Position numbers and translations under genes: made by a program. DNA of 30,113 bases. It comes from an uncultured Moraxella sp. (GTDB lineage: Bacteria > Pseudomonadota > Gammaproteobacteria > Pseudomonadales > Moraxellaceae). The notes under the pieces were generated by a model. That model did not search any database and was not told the origin of the DNA. It was given only the letters and a program-made list of their open reading frames with translations. Location: positions 1 to 30,113 of the forward strand of contig CALJUC010000096.1 in NCBI GenBank assembly GCA_937975585.1, written 5' to 3'. Below, one piece after another: positions 8,132-15,589 of the stretch (position 1 is the stretch's first letter; each line of letters starts with the position of its first letter).

Positions 8132-8239
8132 AATATTGTACAGGGCAAAAGTTACTGGCTGCCTAACAAATTTTTTGGCAAAAATTGGTGAAATCGCGTT
8201 GCCGTTCGGGGTAAATATTGTACAATCTTGAACAAGATT
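8132..8239 (+). promoter_or_regulatory. Repeated operator-like motifs upstream of trpB
   Basis: In the gap between divergent truD and trpB the 11-mer AATATTGTACA occurs twice on the plus strand (8132-8142 and 8214-8224), 82 bases apart. The second copy extends into the perfect palindrome ATTGTACAAT (8217-8226). It is followed at once by another inverted repeat, AATCTTG-AA-CAAGATT (8224-8239). ATTAAGGG is also repeated at 8237 and 8262. These sit 70-180 bases before the trpB start, a natural operator position. No Trp-rich leader ORF was found. Confidence 0.4.
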
Positions 8240-8310
8240 AAGGGCAAATACCTAACTATCAATTAAGGGTAATGCAACAGGCGTTTTTGAAATAGGCTTT
8301 GGAGGGAAAT

Positions 8311-9543
8311 ATGACAGCACCATACGGTATTAATGACAAGATTCGTCCGGATTTGGCGGGGTTGATTGGTGAGTTTGGCGGTAAAATTGGCCATCCGGGA
8401 TTGGCCAAAGCACTACAAGAAATTGAAGATGGTTTTCATGCCATGATTGCAGAGCCAGACTTTGTCGAACAAATCATGAAGCTACAGCAACATTATGTCG
8501 GTCGTCCAAGCCCGATTTATCATTGCCAACGCCTGTCTGACTATTTGGGCGGTGCTGATATTTATCTAAAACGTGAAGACTTAAACCACACCGGTTCGCA
8601 CAAGATTAACCATTGCTTGGGTGAAGTGCTACTTGCCAAACGTTTGGGGAAGAAAAAAGTCATCGCTGAAACGGGCGCGGGTCAGCATGGTGTGGCTTTA
8701 GCAACGGCGGCTGCATTAATGGGGCTTGAGTGCGAAATTCATATGGGGGTGGTCGATATTGCCAAAGAACACCCAAATGTATCGCGTATGAAAATCCTAG
8801 GTGCGGATTTAATTCCGGTATCACGCGGTGGTGGTACACTAAAAGAAGCGGTGGATAGCGCGTTTGAATCGTACCTTGAGCAATTGGATGACAGTATGTT
8901 TGCCATTGGCTCAGTGGTGGGCCCTGCGCCATACCCTGAGATGGTTGCGTATTTCCAATCGATTGTAGGTCATGAAGCGCGTCAGCAGTTCCAACAATTA
9001 ACCGGTAGTTTACCGGATGTGGTCACTGCCTGTGTCGGTGGCGGCAGTAACGCGATGGGCATATTCAACGCATTCTTGGACGATGCCAGTGTTAAAAAAG
9101 TCGGTGTTGAGCCAGCGGGTGAGGGCTTAGATACCGAATACCGCCATGCGGCGACCATGAGCCGTGGGGTAAAAGGCGAGATTCAAGGCTTTAAATGCTA
9201 TGTGTTATTGGATGAAAAGGGCGAGCCTGCGCCTGTGCATTCGATTGCCTCAGGCCTAGATTACCCAGGTGTGGGTCCGCAGCACAGTCACTTACGCGAC
9301 AATCAGCAAGCTGACTATGAAGCGGCCACCGATGCAGAATGTTTAAATGCCTTTATGTTGCTATCGCGCCTTGAAGGGATTATCCCAGCATTAGAAAGCG
9401 CTCACGCTGTCGTTTATGCGGTGCGTGAAGCCAAAAACTTGGGCAAAGGCAAATCTATTTTGGTCAACTTGTCGGGTCGTGGTGATAAAGACATTGACTT
9501 TGTTTTAGGTCAAATGGATGTTACCGCGTTTAAATTGGCTTAA
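8311..9543 (+). CDS. trpB: TrpB, tryptophan synthase beta chain (stand-alone, divergent)
   Basis: This PLP enzyme condenses indole with L-serine to give L-tryptophan. With the ATG at 8311 (GGAGGG at 8301-8306 fits well; an in-frame TTG at 8299 lies before the ribosome binding site and is rejected) it has 410 residues, close to the usual 400. The PLP lysine is K98 in HTGSHKIN, the catalytic glutamate is E120 in AETGAGQHG, and the phosphate-binding loop is GGGSN (243-247). LDYPGVGP and EGIIPALES are also conserved. Several normally invariant stretches differ: the N-terminal FGGxYVPE region reads FGGKIGHPG, and GPHPYP is GPAPYP (204-209). No trpA or other trp gene is adjacent. I expect it is the housekeeping TrpB or a paralogue; sequence alone does not settle which. 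Confidence 0.9.
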   Translation: MTAPYGINDKIRPDLAGLIGEFGGKIGHPGLAKALQEIEDGFHAMIAEPDFVEQIMKLQQHYVGRPSPIYHCQRLSDYLGGADIYLKREDLNHTGSHKINHCLGEVLLAKRLGKKKVIAETGAGQHGVALATAAALMGLECEIHMGVVDIAKEHPNVSRMKILGADLIPVSRGGGTLKEAVDSAFESYLEQLDDSMFAIGSVVGPAPYPEMVAYFQSIVGHEARQQFQQLTGSLPDVVTACVGGGSNAMGIFNAFLDDASVKKVGVEPAGEGLDTEYRHAATMSRGVKGEIQGFKCYVLLDEKGEPAPVHSIASGLDYPGVGPQHSHLRDNQQADYEAATDAECLNAFMLLSRLEGIIPALESAHAVVYAVREAKNLGKGKSILVNLSGRGDKDIDFVLGQMDVTAFKLA

Positions 9544-9580
9544 AATAGAGCCAAGAGTTTTTAGCAGAGAATGTAGAAAT

Positions 9581-9604
9581 AGGGCAAGGATTTGCCCTGT
9601 TTTT
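9581..9604 (+). terminator. Rho-independent terminator after trpB
   Basis: AGGGCAA (9581-9587), loop GGAT, TTGCCCT (9592-9598), then GTTTTT to 9604. It lies 38 bases after the trpB stop and separates trpB from the GNAT gene. Confidence 0.8.
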
Positions 9605-9654
9605 ATGGGTGAGTTTTTAATAAACGAAGAAGAAAAAAATTTATAGGAATAACT

Positions 9655-10239
9655 ATGACGAATAACACTAATTTGCCCGATATTACCCCTGATACCGTTC
9701 ATCTTCGCCGCGCCACCCAAGCGGATGTGGGCGGCTTAGTGGCACTGATGAATCGCTGTTATCGTTCCCCTGAAGGCTGGACGCATGAGGCTGAATTAAT
9801 TGGTGGTATCCGTACCACAGCGGATGAAGTCAGCCGTATGATAGGTAATGAACAACTATACCTATTTGTGTTACCAAATCCAGACAATGACAGCGAAATT
9901 TTGGGCTGTATTTCAGTTGATTTTACCCCAGTCGATGGCAAGCCTGCCGCCTATATCGGTACCTTTAGTGTTATTCCTGAGTTACAAGGGCGGGGTATCG
10001 GTAATGTGCTATTAAGTGCAGTCGAAACCTTCATCACGCGTCATAGTCAATCACGTGGCGTGAGCCATTTTTCGATGAGTATTTTAAGCCATCGCCCAGA
10101 GTTATTGGCTTATTACCAACGCCGTGGTTATGCGTTAACGGGTGAAAAAATGCCGTTCCCGTATGATGGCAACAATGGTGAACCAAAACGCGATGACTTG
10201 TTTTTAGAGTTTTTGCAAAAACCCATCGTTTTAAACTAA
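9655..10239 (+). CDS. GNAT-family N-acetyltransferase
   Basis: A 194-residue cytoplasmic acyl-CoA-dependent acetyltransferase of the GNAT superfamily. The acetyl-CoA pyrophosphate loop is QGRGIG (residues 111-116), preceded by the beta-strand segment IGTFSVIPEL. The C-terminal YYQRRGYALTGE is the usual motif B end. The N-terminal part has the RATQADVGGLVALMNRCY and GWTHEAELIGG pattern seen in a bacterial and fungal GNAT subgroup of unknown substrate. The ATG at 9655 follows AGGAAT. It stands after the trpB terminator and before a lipoprotein gene 140 bases on; no partner suggests the substrate. Confidence 0.88.
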   Translation: MTNNTNLPDITPDTVHLRRATQADVGGLVALMNRCYRSPEGWTHEAELIGGIRTTADEVSRMIGNEQLYLFVLPNPDNDSEILGCISVDFTPVDGKPAAYIGTFSVIPELQGRGIGNVLLSAVETFITRHSQSRGVSHFSMSILSHRPELLAYYQRRGYALTGEKMPFPYDGNNGEPKRDDLFLEFLQKPIVLN

Positions 10240-10379
10240 GCGATGTTCACGGCTGTTTTTTAGCATGATTTAGTGATAGGATTTAATGAGAGCGTGGTAC
10301 AAGATGCTTACTGATTTGGGTACGGTGAGCTAGTATTCTAATAACACTCACGTTTGTCATAATCAAAAACAGGGATAAC

Positions 10380-10916
10380 ATGAAAAAACTGACAATTTTA
10401 ACACTACCGTTAATGTTTGCCACCACATTGGCACTAACCGCTTGTCAAACCTCAACTATGCCAACGACTGCTACTAATCATACCGGTGTAACCCAAGCCA
10501 TGAAATTGCCATTAACAGCCGCGAATTTACAAGCCCATCATTGGGAATTGGTGTCAGTCACCACAAGTGAGGGCAAACGTATTGAATTACCGCCATTTAG
10601 CGATGACCACAGCAATGGCCGTGCTAATAATGCCTTAGTGGTAAAATTTTTGCCCGATGGGCAAGTCCGCTTTTTAAATCTATGTAATGACATGTGGGGC
10701 AGTTATAAGTTGATGAACAACACTGTCGTGGTAAGCGGTATCGCCTCGACTAAGATGATGTGTGAGCCAGATTTGATGCGCTTAGAGATGTTAGCACCGA
10801 CAACGCTAGAAGGGCAGTTTGCTTTAACTGGGGACACCACGGATCCCGTGTTGACTGTGACTAATAGTAAACAAACCAGTGTGTTTCGTCCGGTCAAAAT
10901 CCATAAAGGTGTCTAA
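10380..10916 (+). CDS. META-domain (HslJ-like) lipoprotein
   Basis: A 178-residue predicted lipoprotein. The signal peptide ends in the lipobox LTAC with the acylated Cys at residue 22. After a Thr-rich linker, residues 48-172 form a META domain, starting LQAHHWELVSV, with the conserved LCNDMWGSYKL segment (about 100-110) and KMMCEPDLMRLE (about 125-136). META/HslJ proteins are linked to heat-shock or novobiocin tolerance in E. coli and to motility in Leishmania, but biochemical function is unknown. The two internal Cys (about 101 and 128) could form a disulfide. GGGATAAC precedes the ATG. A bidirectional terminator separates it from convergent proA. Confidence 0.88.
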   Translation: MKKLTILTLPLMFATTLALTACQTSTMPTTATNHTGVTQAMKLPLTAANLQAHHWELVSVTTSEGKRIELPPFSDDHSNGRANNALVVKFLPDGQVRFLNLCNDMWGSYKLMNNTVVVSGIASTKMMCEPDLMRLEMLAPTTLEGQFALTGDTTDPVLTVTNSKQTSVFRPVKIHKGV

Positions 10917-10936
10917 CAGTTAGCTAAACAAAATGT

Positions 10937-10965
10937 AAAAAACCGAGGCTTATCCTCGGTTTTTT
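10937..10965. terminator. Bidirectional terminator between META lipoprotein gene and proA
   Basis: AAAAACCGAGG (10938-10948), loop CTTAT, CCTCGGTTTTT (10954-10964). The A-tract and T-tract flank an 11-pair stem, so it can stop transcription from both convergent genes. Confidence 0.88.
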
Positions 10966-10986
10966 ATTGGGTAACCTAATATAGGG

Positions 10987-12282
10987 TTACTTTCTTACCT
11001 CACCATGACCGAATACAATCCATTTTTGTGAGGTCAAGCCATGCAGACCAACAGGACCGCGGGCGTGAATTTTATCGGTTGAGATACCAATTTCAGCACC
11101 CAAGCCGTATTCAAAACCATCGGCAAAGCGCGTTGAAGCGTTGACCATCACGCTACTTGAATCGACTTCACGTAGGAACTGTAACGATTTGGTGTAGTTG
11201 TCCGTGATAATCGCATCGGTGTGATGTGAGCCGTGACGGTTGATATGGGCGATTGCGGCATCGATGTCATCAACGATTTTGACCGCCAATACTGGCGCAA
11301 GGTACTCGGTGTCCCAGTCGCTATCGTCCGCTAAGCTAAGATGACCACTTAAGGCAGCCGTGTCTTTGACCAAGTCCAACGCGTCTTGGCTTAAGCGAAA
11401 TTGCATGGCGTTATCAGCATTGACCATCGCAGTTAGAATATCCGCTAACCAATCGCTAACAGGCGCGTCAATGAGTAAGGTTTCCATAGTATTACACGTG
11501 CCATAACGGCTGGTTTTGGCATTGACGCTGATATCAATGGCCATGTCGCGATTGGCGTCGCGGTCAATAAAGGTATGACAGTTACCGTCTAAATGTTTAA
11601 TCACGGGAATGGTGGCTTCGTTGCTGATGCGTTCAATTAAGCCTTTGCCACCGCGTGGGATAATCACGTCGACATAGTCTTTCATAGTAATCAGTTCGCC
11701 CACCGCGCTACGATCCGTGGTTTCAACGACTTGTACCGCAGTTTCTGGCAGACCTGCCGCAACCAGACCTTGCTTGACACATTGCGCCAATGCTTGATTT
11801 GAATTAAATGCCTCAGAGCCACCGCGTAGGATAATCGCATTACTGGATTTTAGCGCAAGGCTGGCCGCTTCGATAGTAACGTTTGGGCGTGATTCATAAA
11901 TCATACCGACCACACCCAGTGGCACGCGCATTTTGCCAAGTTGGATGCCTGATGGGCGAAAAGTCATATCGCTAGCTTCGCCGATTGGGTCTGGTAGCGC
12001 GACCACATCGGTCAGACCTTGCAACATACCGGCAAAGCGGCTGTCATTAAGCTCCAAGCGGTCAAGTAACGCGCTATCAAGGCCTTTTTCTTTGCCATTA
12101 GCCATGTCTTTGGCGTTTGCCGCTAAAATATCTGCCTTGGCGGCTTGCAACGCATCACGGATAGCAAGTAAGGCTTGGTTTTTGGTGTTGGTAGTGGCAC
12201 GGGCAAGCGCAGCCGCAGCCGCACGGGCATTTTTACCGACTGACTGCATATACGCTTTGGTATCCGTTAGTTCGCTGGTCAT
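10987..12282 (-). CDS. proA: ProA, glutamate-5-semialdehyde dehydrogenase (gamma-glutamyl phosphate reductase)
   Basis: Second step of proline biosynthesis: NADPH-dependent reduction of gamma-glutamyl phosphate to glutamate-5-semialdehyde in the cytoplasm. With the ATG at 12282 it has 431 residues, typical for ProA (about 417). The catalytic Cys is C263 in SRYGTCNTMET, and PLGVVGMIYESRPNV (121-135) and the HLDGNCHTF block (230-238) are family signatures. The in-frame TTG at 12288 is rejected because AAAGGA stands six to eight bases before the ATG. It is transcribed alone on the minus strand; proB is not in the window. All key residues appear present. Confidence 0.96.
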   Translation of the reverse strand: MTSELTDTKAYMQSVGKNARAAAAALARATTNTKNQALLAIRDALQAAKADILAANAKDMANGKEKGLDSALLDRLELNDSRFAGMLQGLTDVVALPDPIGEASDMTFRPSGIQLGKMRVPLGVVGMIYESRPNVTIEAASLALKSSNAIILRGGSEAFNSNQALAQCVKQGLVAAGLPETAVQVVETTDRSAVGELITMKDYVDVIIPRGGKGLIERISNEATIPVIKHLDGNCHTFIDRDANRDMAIDISVNAKTSRYGTCNTMETLLIDAPVSDWLADILTAMVNADNAMQFRLSQDALDLVKDTAALSGHLSLADDSDWDTEYLAPVLAVKIVDDIDAAIAHINRHGSHHTDAIITDNYTKSLQFLREVDSSSVMVNASTRFADGFEYGLGAEIGISTDKIHARGPVGLHGLTSQKWIVFGHGEVRK

Positions 12283-12419
12283 GGTCAATTCCTTTCAAGC
12301 ATTCAAATAAAGGGGTGTTCAAGTAAATCGTGGCGCAAATCATAGAATGGCTATCATCATAACAAGATAGCAAAATATCTCAATCAAAAAATAATAGGTC
12401 GATTCATAAACTGGTGAGA

Positions 12420-12506
12420 AACATTTGCCTTTAATGGTGTTTTAAGCGAAAATACCGCGTTTAATTCTGCTGTTTTAATAGGATAAATCGGCTCAGAACA
12501 TTTGCC
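12420..12506 (+). repeat. Direct repeat AACATTTGCC upstream of the ABC ATPase gene
   Basis: AACATTTGCC occurs at 12420-12429 and 12497-12506, 77 bases apart, in the 267-base divergent gap between proA and the ABC transporter ATPase. A regulatory role is possible but not shown. Confidence 0.25.
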
Positions 12507-12549
12507 GCCTATTAATGCCTTATTACAGACCTTACTCACTGGATTTTTT

Positions 12550-13341
12550 ATGCACGCCCAAGTTCCACCGACCAGTCCCATTGCGTTAAAACTTGACAAT
12601 ATACACAAGAATTTTGGCTCGCTTGAAGTGCTAAAAGGCGTGTCATTAACTGCCCATGACGGTGATGTTATCTCGATTTTGGGTTCAAGTGGTTCGGGAA
12701 AATCGACCTTATTACGCTGTATTAATTTGCTTGAAAATCCATCAAAAGGTGAGATTTACTTGGGTGACGAGCCATTACAGTTACGCCCTGGCAAAGATGG
12801 TGACTTAGTCGCTGGCAGCCAAAAGCAACTTGAAAAATTCCGCTCAAAAATGGGCTTTGTGTTCCAAAACTTCAACCTATGGCCACATCGTACTATTTTA
12901 CAAAATATCATTGAAGGGCCAACCCAAGTCCTAAAGGTGCCAAAAGCCCAAGCCATTGCAGAAGCCGAAGCGCTACTCAAAAAAGTTGGTCTACTAGACA
13001 AGCGTGACGCTTATCCAGAAAACTTGTCAGGTGGTCAACGCCAACGTATCGCCATTGCGCGTGCGCTTGCGATGAAACCACAAGTATTGTTGTTCGATGA
13101 GCCGACCTCTGCGCTTGACCCTGAGCTAGTGAACGAAGTATTGGCGGTGATGAAATCACTGGCCGAAGAAGGTCGCACTATGTTAATCGTCACCCACGAA
13201 ATGCGCTTTGCCCGTGATGTTTCAAGCCAAGTGGTGTTCTTGCATGAAGGCCGTATTGAAGAGATGGGTACACCCCAACAAGTGTTTGATAACCCACAAT
13301 CTCAGCGTGTGAAAGACTTTATGGCAAGCCATCAAAAATAA
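12550..13341 (+). CDS. Polar amino acid ABC transporter, ATP-binding protein (HisP/ArtP/GlnQ family)
   Basis: Cytoplasmic ATPase energising the importer whose binding proteins and permeases follow. Starting at the ATG at 12550 it has 263 residues, matching the family (about 240-260); an upstream in-frame TTG at 12502 would add a non-conserved 16-residue tail and is not preferred. Motifs are Walker A GSSGSGKST (45-53), Q-loop Q106 in VFQNFNLWPH, signature LSGGQRQR (159-166), Walker B VLLFDEP (179-185) and switch His H216. The FNLWPH sequence after the Q-loop and the GDVISILG start are typical of the polar amino acid group. The ribosome binding site is weak (GGA). It is closed by its own terminator at 13361, so it is not simply co-transcribed with the binding proteins. 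Confidence 0.93.
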   Translation: MHAQVPPTSPIALKLDNIHKNFGSLEVLKGVSLTAHDGDVISILGSSGSGKSTLLRCINLLENPSKGEIYLGDEPLQLRPGKDGDLVAGSQKQLEKFRSKMGFVFQNFNLWPHRTILQNIIEGPTQVLKVPKAQAIAEAEALLKKVGLLDKRDAYPENLSGGQRQRIAIARALAMKPQVLLFDEPTSALDPELVNEVLAVMKSLAEEGRTMLIVTHEMRFARDVSSQVVFLHEGRIEEMGTPQQVFDNPQSQRVKDFMASHQK

Positions 13342-13360
13342 TGGTTTAACCTTGTGTTGT

Positions 13361-13387
13361 AAAAACCGCCTTTGTAGGCGGTTTTTT
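13361..13387 (+). terminator. Rho-independent terminator after the ABC ATPase gene
   Basis: AAAAACCGCC (13361-13370), loop TTTGTA, GGCGGTTTTT (13377-13386) and further T. The perfect ten-pair stem is 20 bases after the stop codon. Confidence 0.88.
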
Positions 13388-13451
13388 GCCCTGTAAGCCT
13401 AATGATGACTTCACCAATGTTTAGCAGTTAGGTCGGATGAATGATTTTTGC

Positions 13452-13516
13452 ATAAAATAGGTTAATGAAACTAGGCATGAAACACTAGACACGAAACATT
13501 AGATATGAAACTAGGT
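13452..13516 (+). repeat. Tandem imperfect 12-14 base repeats upstream of the binding-protein genes
   Basis: Four adjoining units read ATGAAACTAGGC (13465-13476), ATGAAACACTAGAC (13477-13490), ACGAAACATTAGAT (13491-13504) and ATGAAACTAGGT (13505-13516). A weaker fifth unit, ATAAAATAGGTTA, starts at 13452. The array ends about 60 bases before the small leader ORF. It resembles an iterated operator, though a slippage-derived repeat with no function is possible. Confidence 0.6.
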
Positions 13517-13574
13517 AGGCTACGTTTTTTAACTTGCAATTATGTTTTTTTATGTTAATTTTAATTCATTTGTC

Positions 13575-13688
13575 ATGAGTGTATTGTGTTCAATCAGGAT
13601 GAACGATTTGCATACACGTAAGGGTTACCGCGGGCGCAAACGGATGGCGCTGGGTAAGATTCCATCAATGTTTAATCTACTTGTTTAA
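13575..13688 (+). CDS. Possible leader peptide ORF rich in Arg/Lys codons (37 codons)
   Basis: ATG at 13575 to TAA at 13686-13688 encodes 37 residues with a basic core, TRKGYRGRKR (codons 13614-13643): six of these ten residues are Arg or Lys. An internal ATG at 13599 would give 29 residues. Neither start has a convincing ribosome binding site (AGG directly abuts the second ATG), which is the main weakness. It ends 48 bases before the first binding-protein gene and overlaps a hairpin-forming region, a position expected for an attenuator leader peptide. No homologue is recognised. Confidence 0.3.
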   Translation: MSVLCSIRMNDLHTRKGYRGRKRMALGKIPSMFNLLV

Positions 13689-13725
13689 CAATCATCACCA
13701 ACCCATGCAATTAATTGGGTTTTTT
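13625..13725 (+). promoter_or_regulatory. Candidate attenuator: alternative hairpins ending in a terminator-like stem
   Basis: Segment 1 TTACC (13625-13629) with GCGC (13634-13637) can pair with GCGC (13647-13650) and GGTAA (13653-13657). TGGGT (13651-13655) can instead pair with ACCCA (13701-13705). AACCCA (13700-13705) also pairs with TGGGTT (13716-13721), followed by Ts to 13725, a terminator-like hairpin that ends just before the AAGGA ribosome binding site (13726-13730). These pairings are mutually exclusive, as in attenuators, but the 5-6 base-pair stems are short. Confidence 0.35.
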
Positions 13726-13736
13726 AAGGATAATCT

Positions 13737-14546
13737 ATGGCATTGTTTAATCGATTCAATCAGTCATCAGTGTTGATGGCAACCGTATGTGCAATGAGCT
13801 TAGGCCTAGCTGCCTGTAGCAAACCAGCTGAGCAAGCCAAGACTGACACCGCAAGTGCCCCAGCAGCCAGTGCGGCAACCGGCAAAAAAATCCGTATCGC
13901 GACTGAAGGCGCGTATAAGCCATTTAACTTTACCAATGCCGATGGCAGCTTGTCAGGTTATGACGTTGATGTGGTCAAAGCCGCGTGTGCGCAGATGAAA
14001 GCCGATTGTGAAGTTATCGCTCAAGACTGGGATGGTATCTTGCCAGGTTTGATGGCCAAAAAATACGACGCGATTGCCGCGGGTATGTCGATTACCCCAG
14101 AGCGTTCTGCTCAAGTTGACTTCACCCAACCTTACTTCAAAAATACCATGGTATGGGTCGCTGCCAAAGACGGTAAATTCAGCCCACAAAACCCAACCGG
14201 TCTAAAATTGGGTACCCAACGTTCAACAAGCTTGGCACAGTACTTACAAGATAAATTGGGTAAAACCAATGACATCAAGCTGTATGACAACTATGACAAC
14301 GCCTATATTGACTTAAAGTCAGGTCGTATTGATACCGTACTATCAGAAAAAGTGACCGCCACCGAATGGCTAAAACAAAATGGCGATAAGTTTGCTGTGA
14401 TTGGCGATGAGATTGACAATAACGACAATATCGCGATTGCCGTCCGTAAAGGCGACTCACTAAAAGCTGAGTTTGACAAAGCATTGACCACTCTACAAAG
14501 TAACGGTGAGTTGGCAAAACTACAAAAACAATATTTTGGTCAATAA
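13737..14546 (+). CDS. Amino acid ABC transporter substrate-binding lipoprotein 1
   Basis: Family 3-type solute-binding protein that captures a polar, probably basic, amino acid in the periplasm for the permeases at 16686-18194. It has 269 residues. The signal peptide ends in lipobox LAAC with acylated Cys at 27, then a Lys-Pro motif and an Ala/Thr/Ser-rich linker to about residue 50. The binding domain begins IRIATEGAYKPFNF and contains the signature GYDVDVVKA, then DWDGILPGLMAKKYDAI and SITPERSAQVDFTQPYF. The DWDG-I/L-PGL block is common in arginine, lysine, histidine and octopine binding proteins, but the ligand cannot be read reliably. The ATG follows AAGGATAATCT directly after a terminator-like hairpin. 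First of three tandem paralogues. Confidence 0.93.
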   Translation: MALFNRFNQSSVLMATVCAMSLGLAACSKPAEQAKTDTASAPAASAATGKKIRIATEGAYKPFNFTNADGSLSGYDVDVVKAACAQMKADCEVIAQDWDGILPGLMAKKYDAIAAGMSITPERSAQVDFTQPYFKNTMVWVAAKDGKFSPQNPTGLKLGTQRSTSLAQYLQDKLGKTNDIKLYDNYDNAYIDLKSGRIDTVLSEKVTATEWLKQNGDKFAVIGDEIDNNDNIAIAVRKGDSLKAEFDKALTTLQSNGELAKLQKQYFGQ

Positions 14547-14557
14547 CAAGCTGCCAT

Positions 14558-14592
14558 GTGCCAGCCACTTAGTTAGGCTAATGTGTTGGCAC
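14558..14592 (+). other. Hairpin between binding-protein genes 1 and 2
   Basis: GTGCCA (14558-14563) and GCC (14564-14566) can pair with GGC (14576-14578) and TGGCAC (14587-14592). No U-tract follows. It ends 19 bases before the next start codon and may protect or process the mRNA rather than terminate it. Confidence 0.35.
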
Positions 14593-14611
14593 GACGTATA
14601 GGATATGTCAT

Positions 14612-15448
14612 ATGAAACAACTTACAGCATCTAACTTTTCTGTGTCTAAACTATCAATGGCAGGCGTACTGCTCACTGTCGGTTTGGGTCTAACTGCCTG
14701 TCAAAAGCCTGCGGATAAAGTAGCGGCCGGTAGCGCGTCAGCGACTACCGAGAGTGCAGCCGCCAATGGTGACATGCAAAATGTGCGCATTGCCACCGAG
14801 TCAAGTTTTGTGCCATTTAGCTACAAAGACGCGAACGGCAAATTGGTCGGCTTTGAGATTGACCTTGCCAATGCCATGTGTGCCGAAGCCAAGCTCAAAT
14901 GTGAAATTATCTCACAAGACTGGGATGGTCTAATTCCAGGCCTACAAGCGCAAAAGTACAACGCTATTATGGCTGGTATGTCAAATACCGCTGAGCGTCG
15001 TCAAGTGGTGGATTTTAGTGATTCATACTTCCAAAATAACTTAGTAGTTTTGGGTAAAAAAGGCGTGGACAAAGGCGCTGATGACTTAGCCGGTAAGAAC
15101 GTTGCCGTGCAACGCTCAACTGTGGCCGCCGACTACCTAACCAAAACTTTCCCGAAAGCGAATGCTAAAGTCTACGATACCCAAGACAATGCTTATCTTG
15201 ACTTGGAATCTGGTCGTGCTGACTTGATGCTATCAGACAGTGCGCCTGCGTTATCATGGTTAATGACGCCAAAAGGTCAAAACTTTGAAGTAAAAGGCCA
15301 ACCGATTAATATCGATGACCAAATCGCGATTGCCTTCCGCAAGAATGACCCACTCATCGGCAAATTCAACACGGCATTGGCAACCCTAAAATCAAATGGC
15401 ACCTACGACAAAATCAGCCAAAAATACTTTGCTGAGACGCCTCGTTAA
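14612..15448 (+). CDS. Amino acid ABC transporter substrate-binding lipoprotein 2
   Basis: Second tandem solute-binding protein, 278 residues. Lipobox LTAC with Cys at 30, followed by the same QKPA-type motif and an Ala/Ser/Thr-rich linker to about residue 54. The domain begins VRIATESSFVPFSYKDANG, with GFEIDLANAMC, SQDWDGLIPGLQAQKYNAI, and SNTAERRQVVDFSDSYF. It differs from its neighbours at the ligand-contact stretch SxTxERxxxVDF (SNTAERRQVVDF here, SITPERSAQVDF in protein 1, SITKERQAQVDF in protein 3), which suggests a different ligand range. Start ATG at 14612 has AGGAT ten to fourteen bases upstream. It lies 65 bases after the first gene and probably shares its transcript. Confidence 0.93.
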   Translation: MKQLTASNFSVSKLSMAGVLLTVGLGLTACQKPADKVAAGSASATTESAAANGDMQNVRIATESSFVPFSYKDANGKLVGFEIDLANAMCAEAKLKCEIISQDWDGLIPGLQAQKYNAIMAGMSNTAERRQVVDFSDSYFQNNLVVLGKKGVDKGADDLAGKNVAVQRSTVAADYLTKTFPKANAKVYDTQDNAYLDLESGRADLMLSDSAPALSWLMTPKGQNFEVKGQPINIDDQIAIAFRKNDPLIGKFNTALATLKSNGTYDKISQKYFAETPR

Positions 15449-15489
15449 CTCTCATTAAGTGGTTGATGGTCAATGCTAAGAATTGGCCG

Positions 15490-15517
15490 TTAGCCATAAA
15501 CCTAACGTATTGGCTAA
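15490..15517 (+). other. Hairpin between binding-protein genes 2 and 3
   Basis: TTAGCCA (15490-15496) and TGGCTAA (15511-15517) form a seven-pair stem with a 14-base loop in the 141-base gap. No U-tract follows, so a processing or stabilising role is more likely than termination. Confidence 0.35.
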
Positions 15518-15589
15518 TCTGTGGCCACAAACTTCGGCCTTAACCATCGTGATAACGATAACGAATAGATAATTGATAAGGAGAATCGG

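Noticed and set aside
8299..8310. TTG start adding four residues to TrpB
   Set aside because: The TTG overlaps the strong GGAGGG ribosome binding site that serves the ATG at 8311.
8031..8310. Trp-rich leader peptide before trpB
   Set aside because: The only short ORF found (from 8080) has a single Trp codon and no attenuator-like hairpin follows it.
10971..10990. GTAACC/GGTTAC inverted repeat at the proA stop codon
   Set aside because: It is a short stem without a U-tract, next to a much better bidirectional terminator, so no separate role is claimed.
12502..12549. TTG start adding 16 residues to the ABC ATPase
   Set aside because: The extension is unlike the family and overlaps a likely regulatory repeat; the ATG at 12550 gives the usual length.
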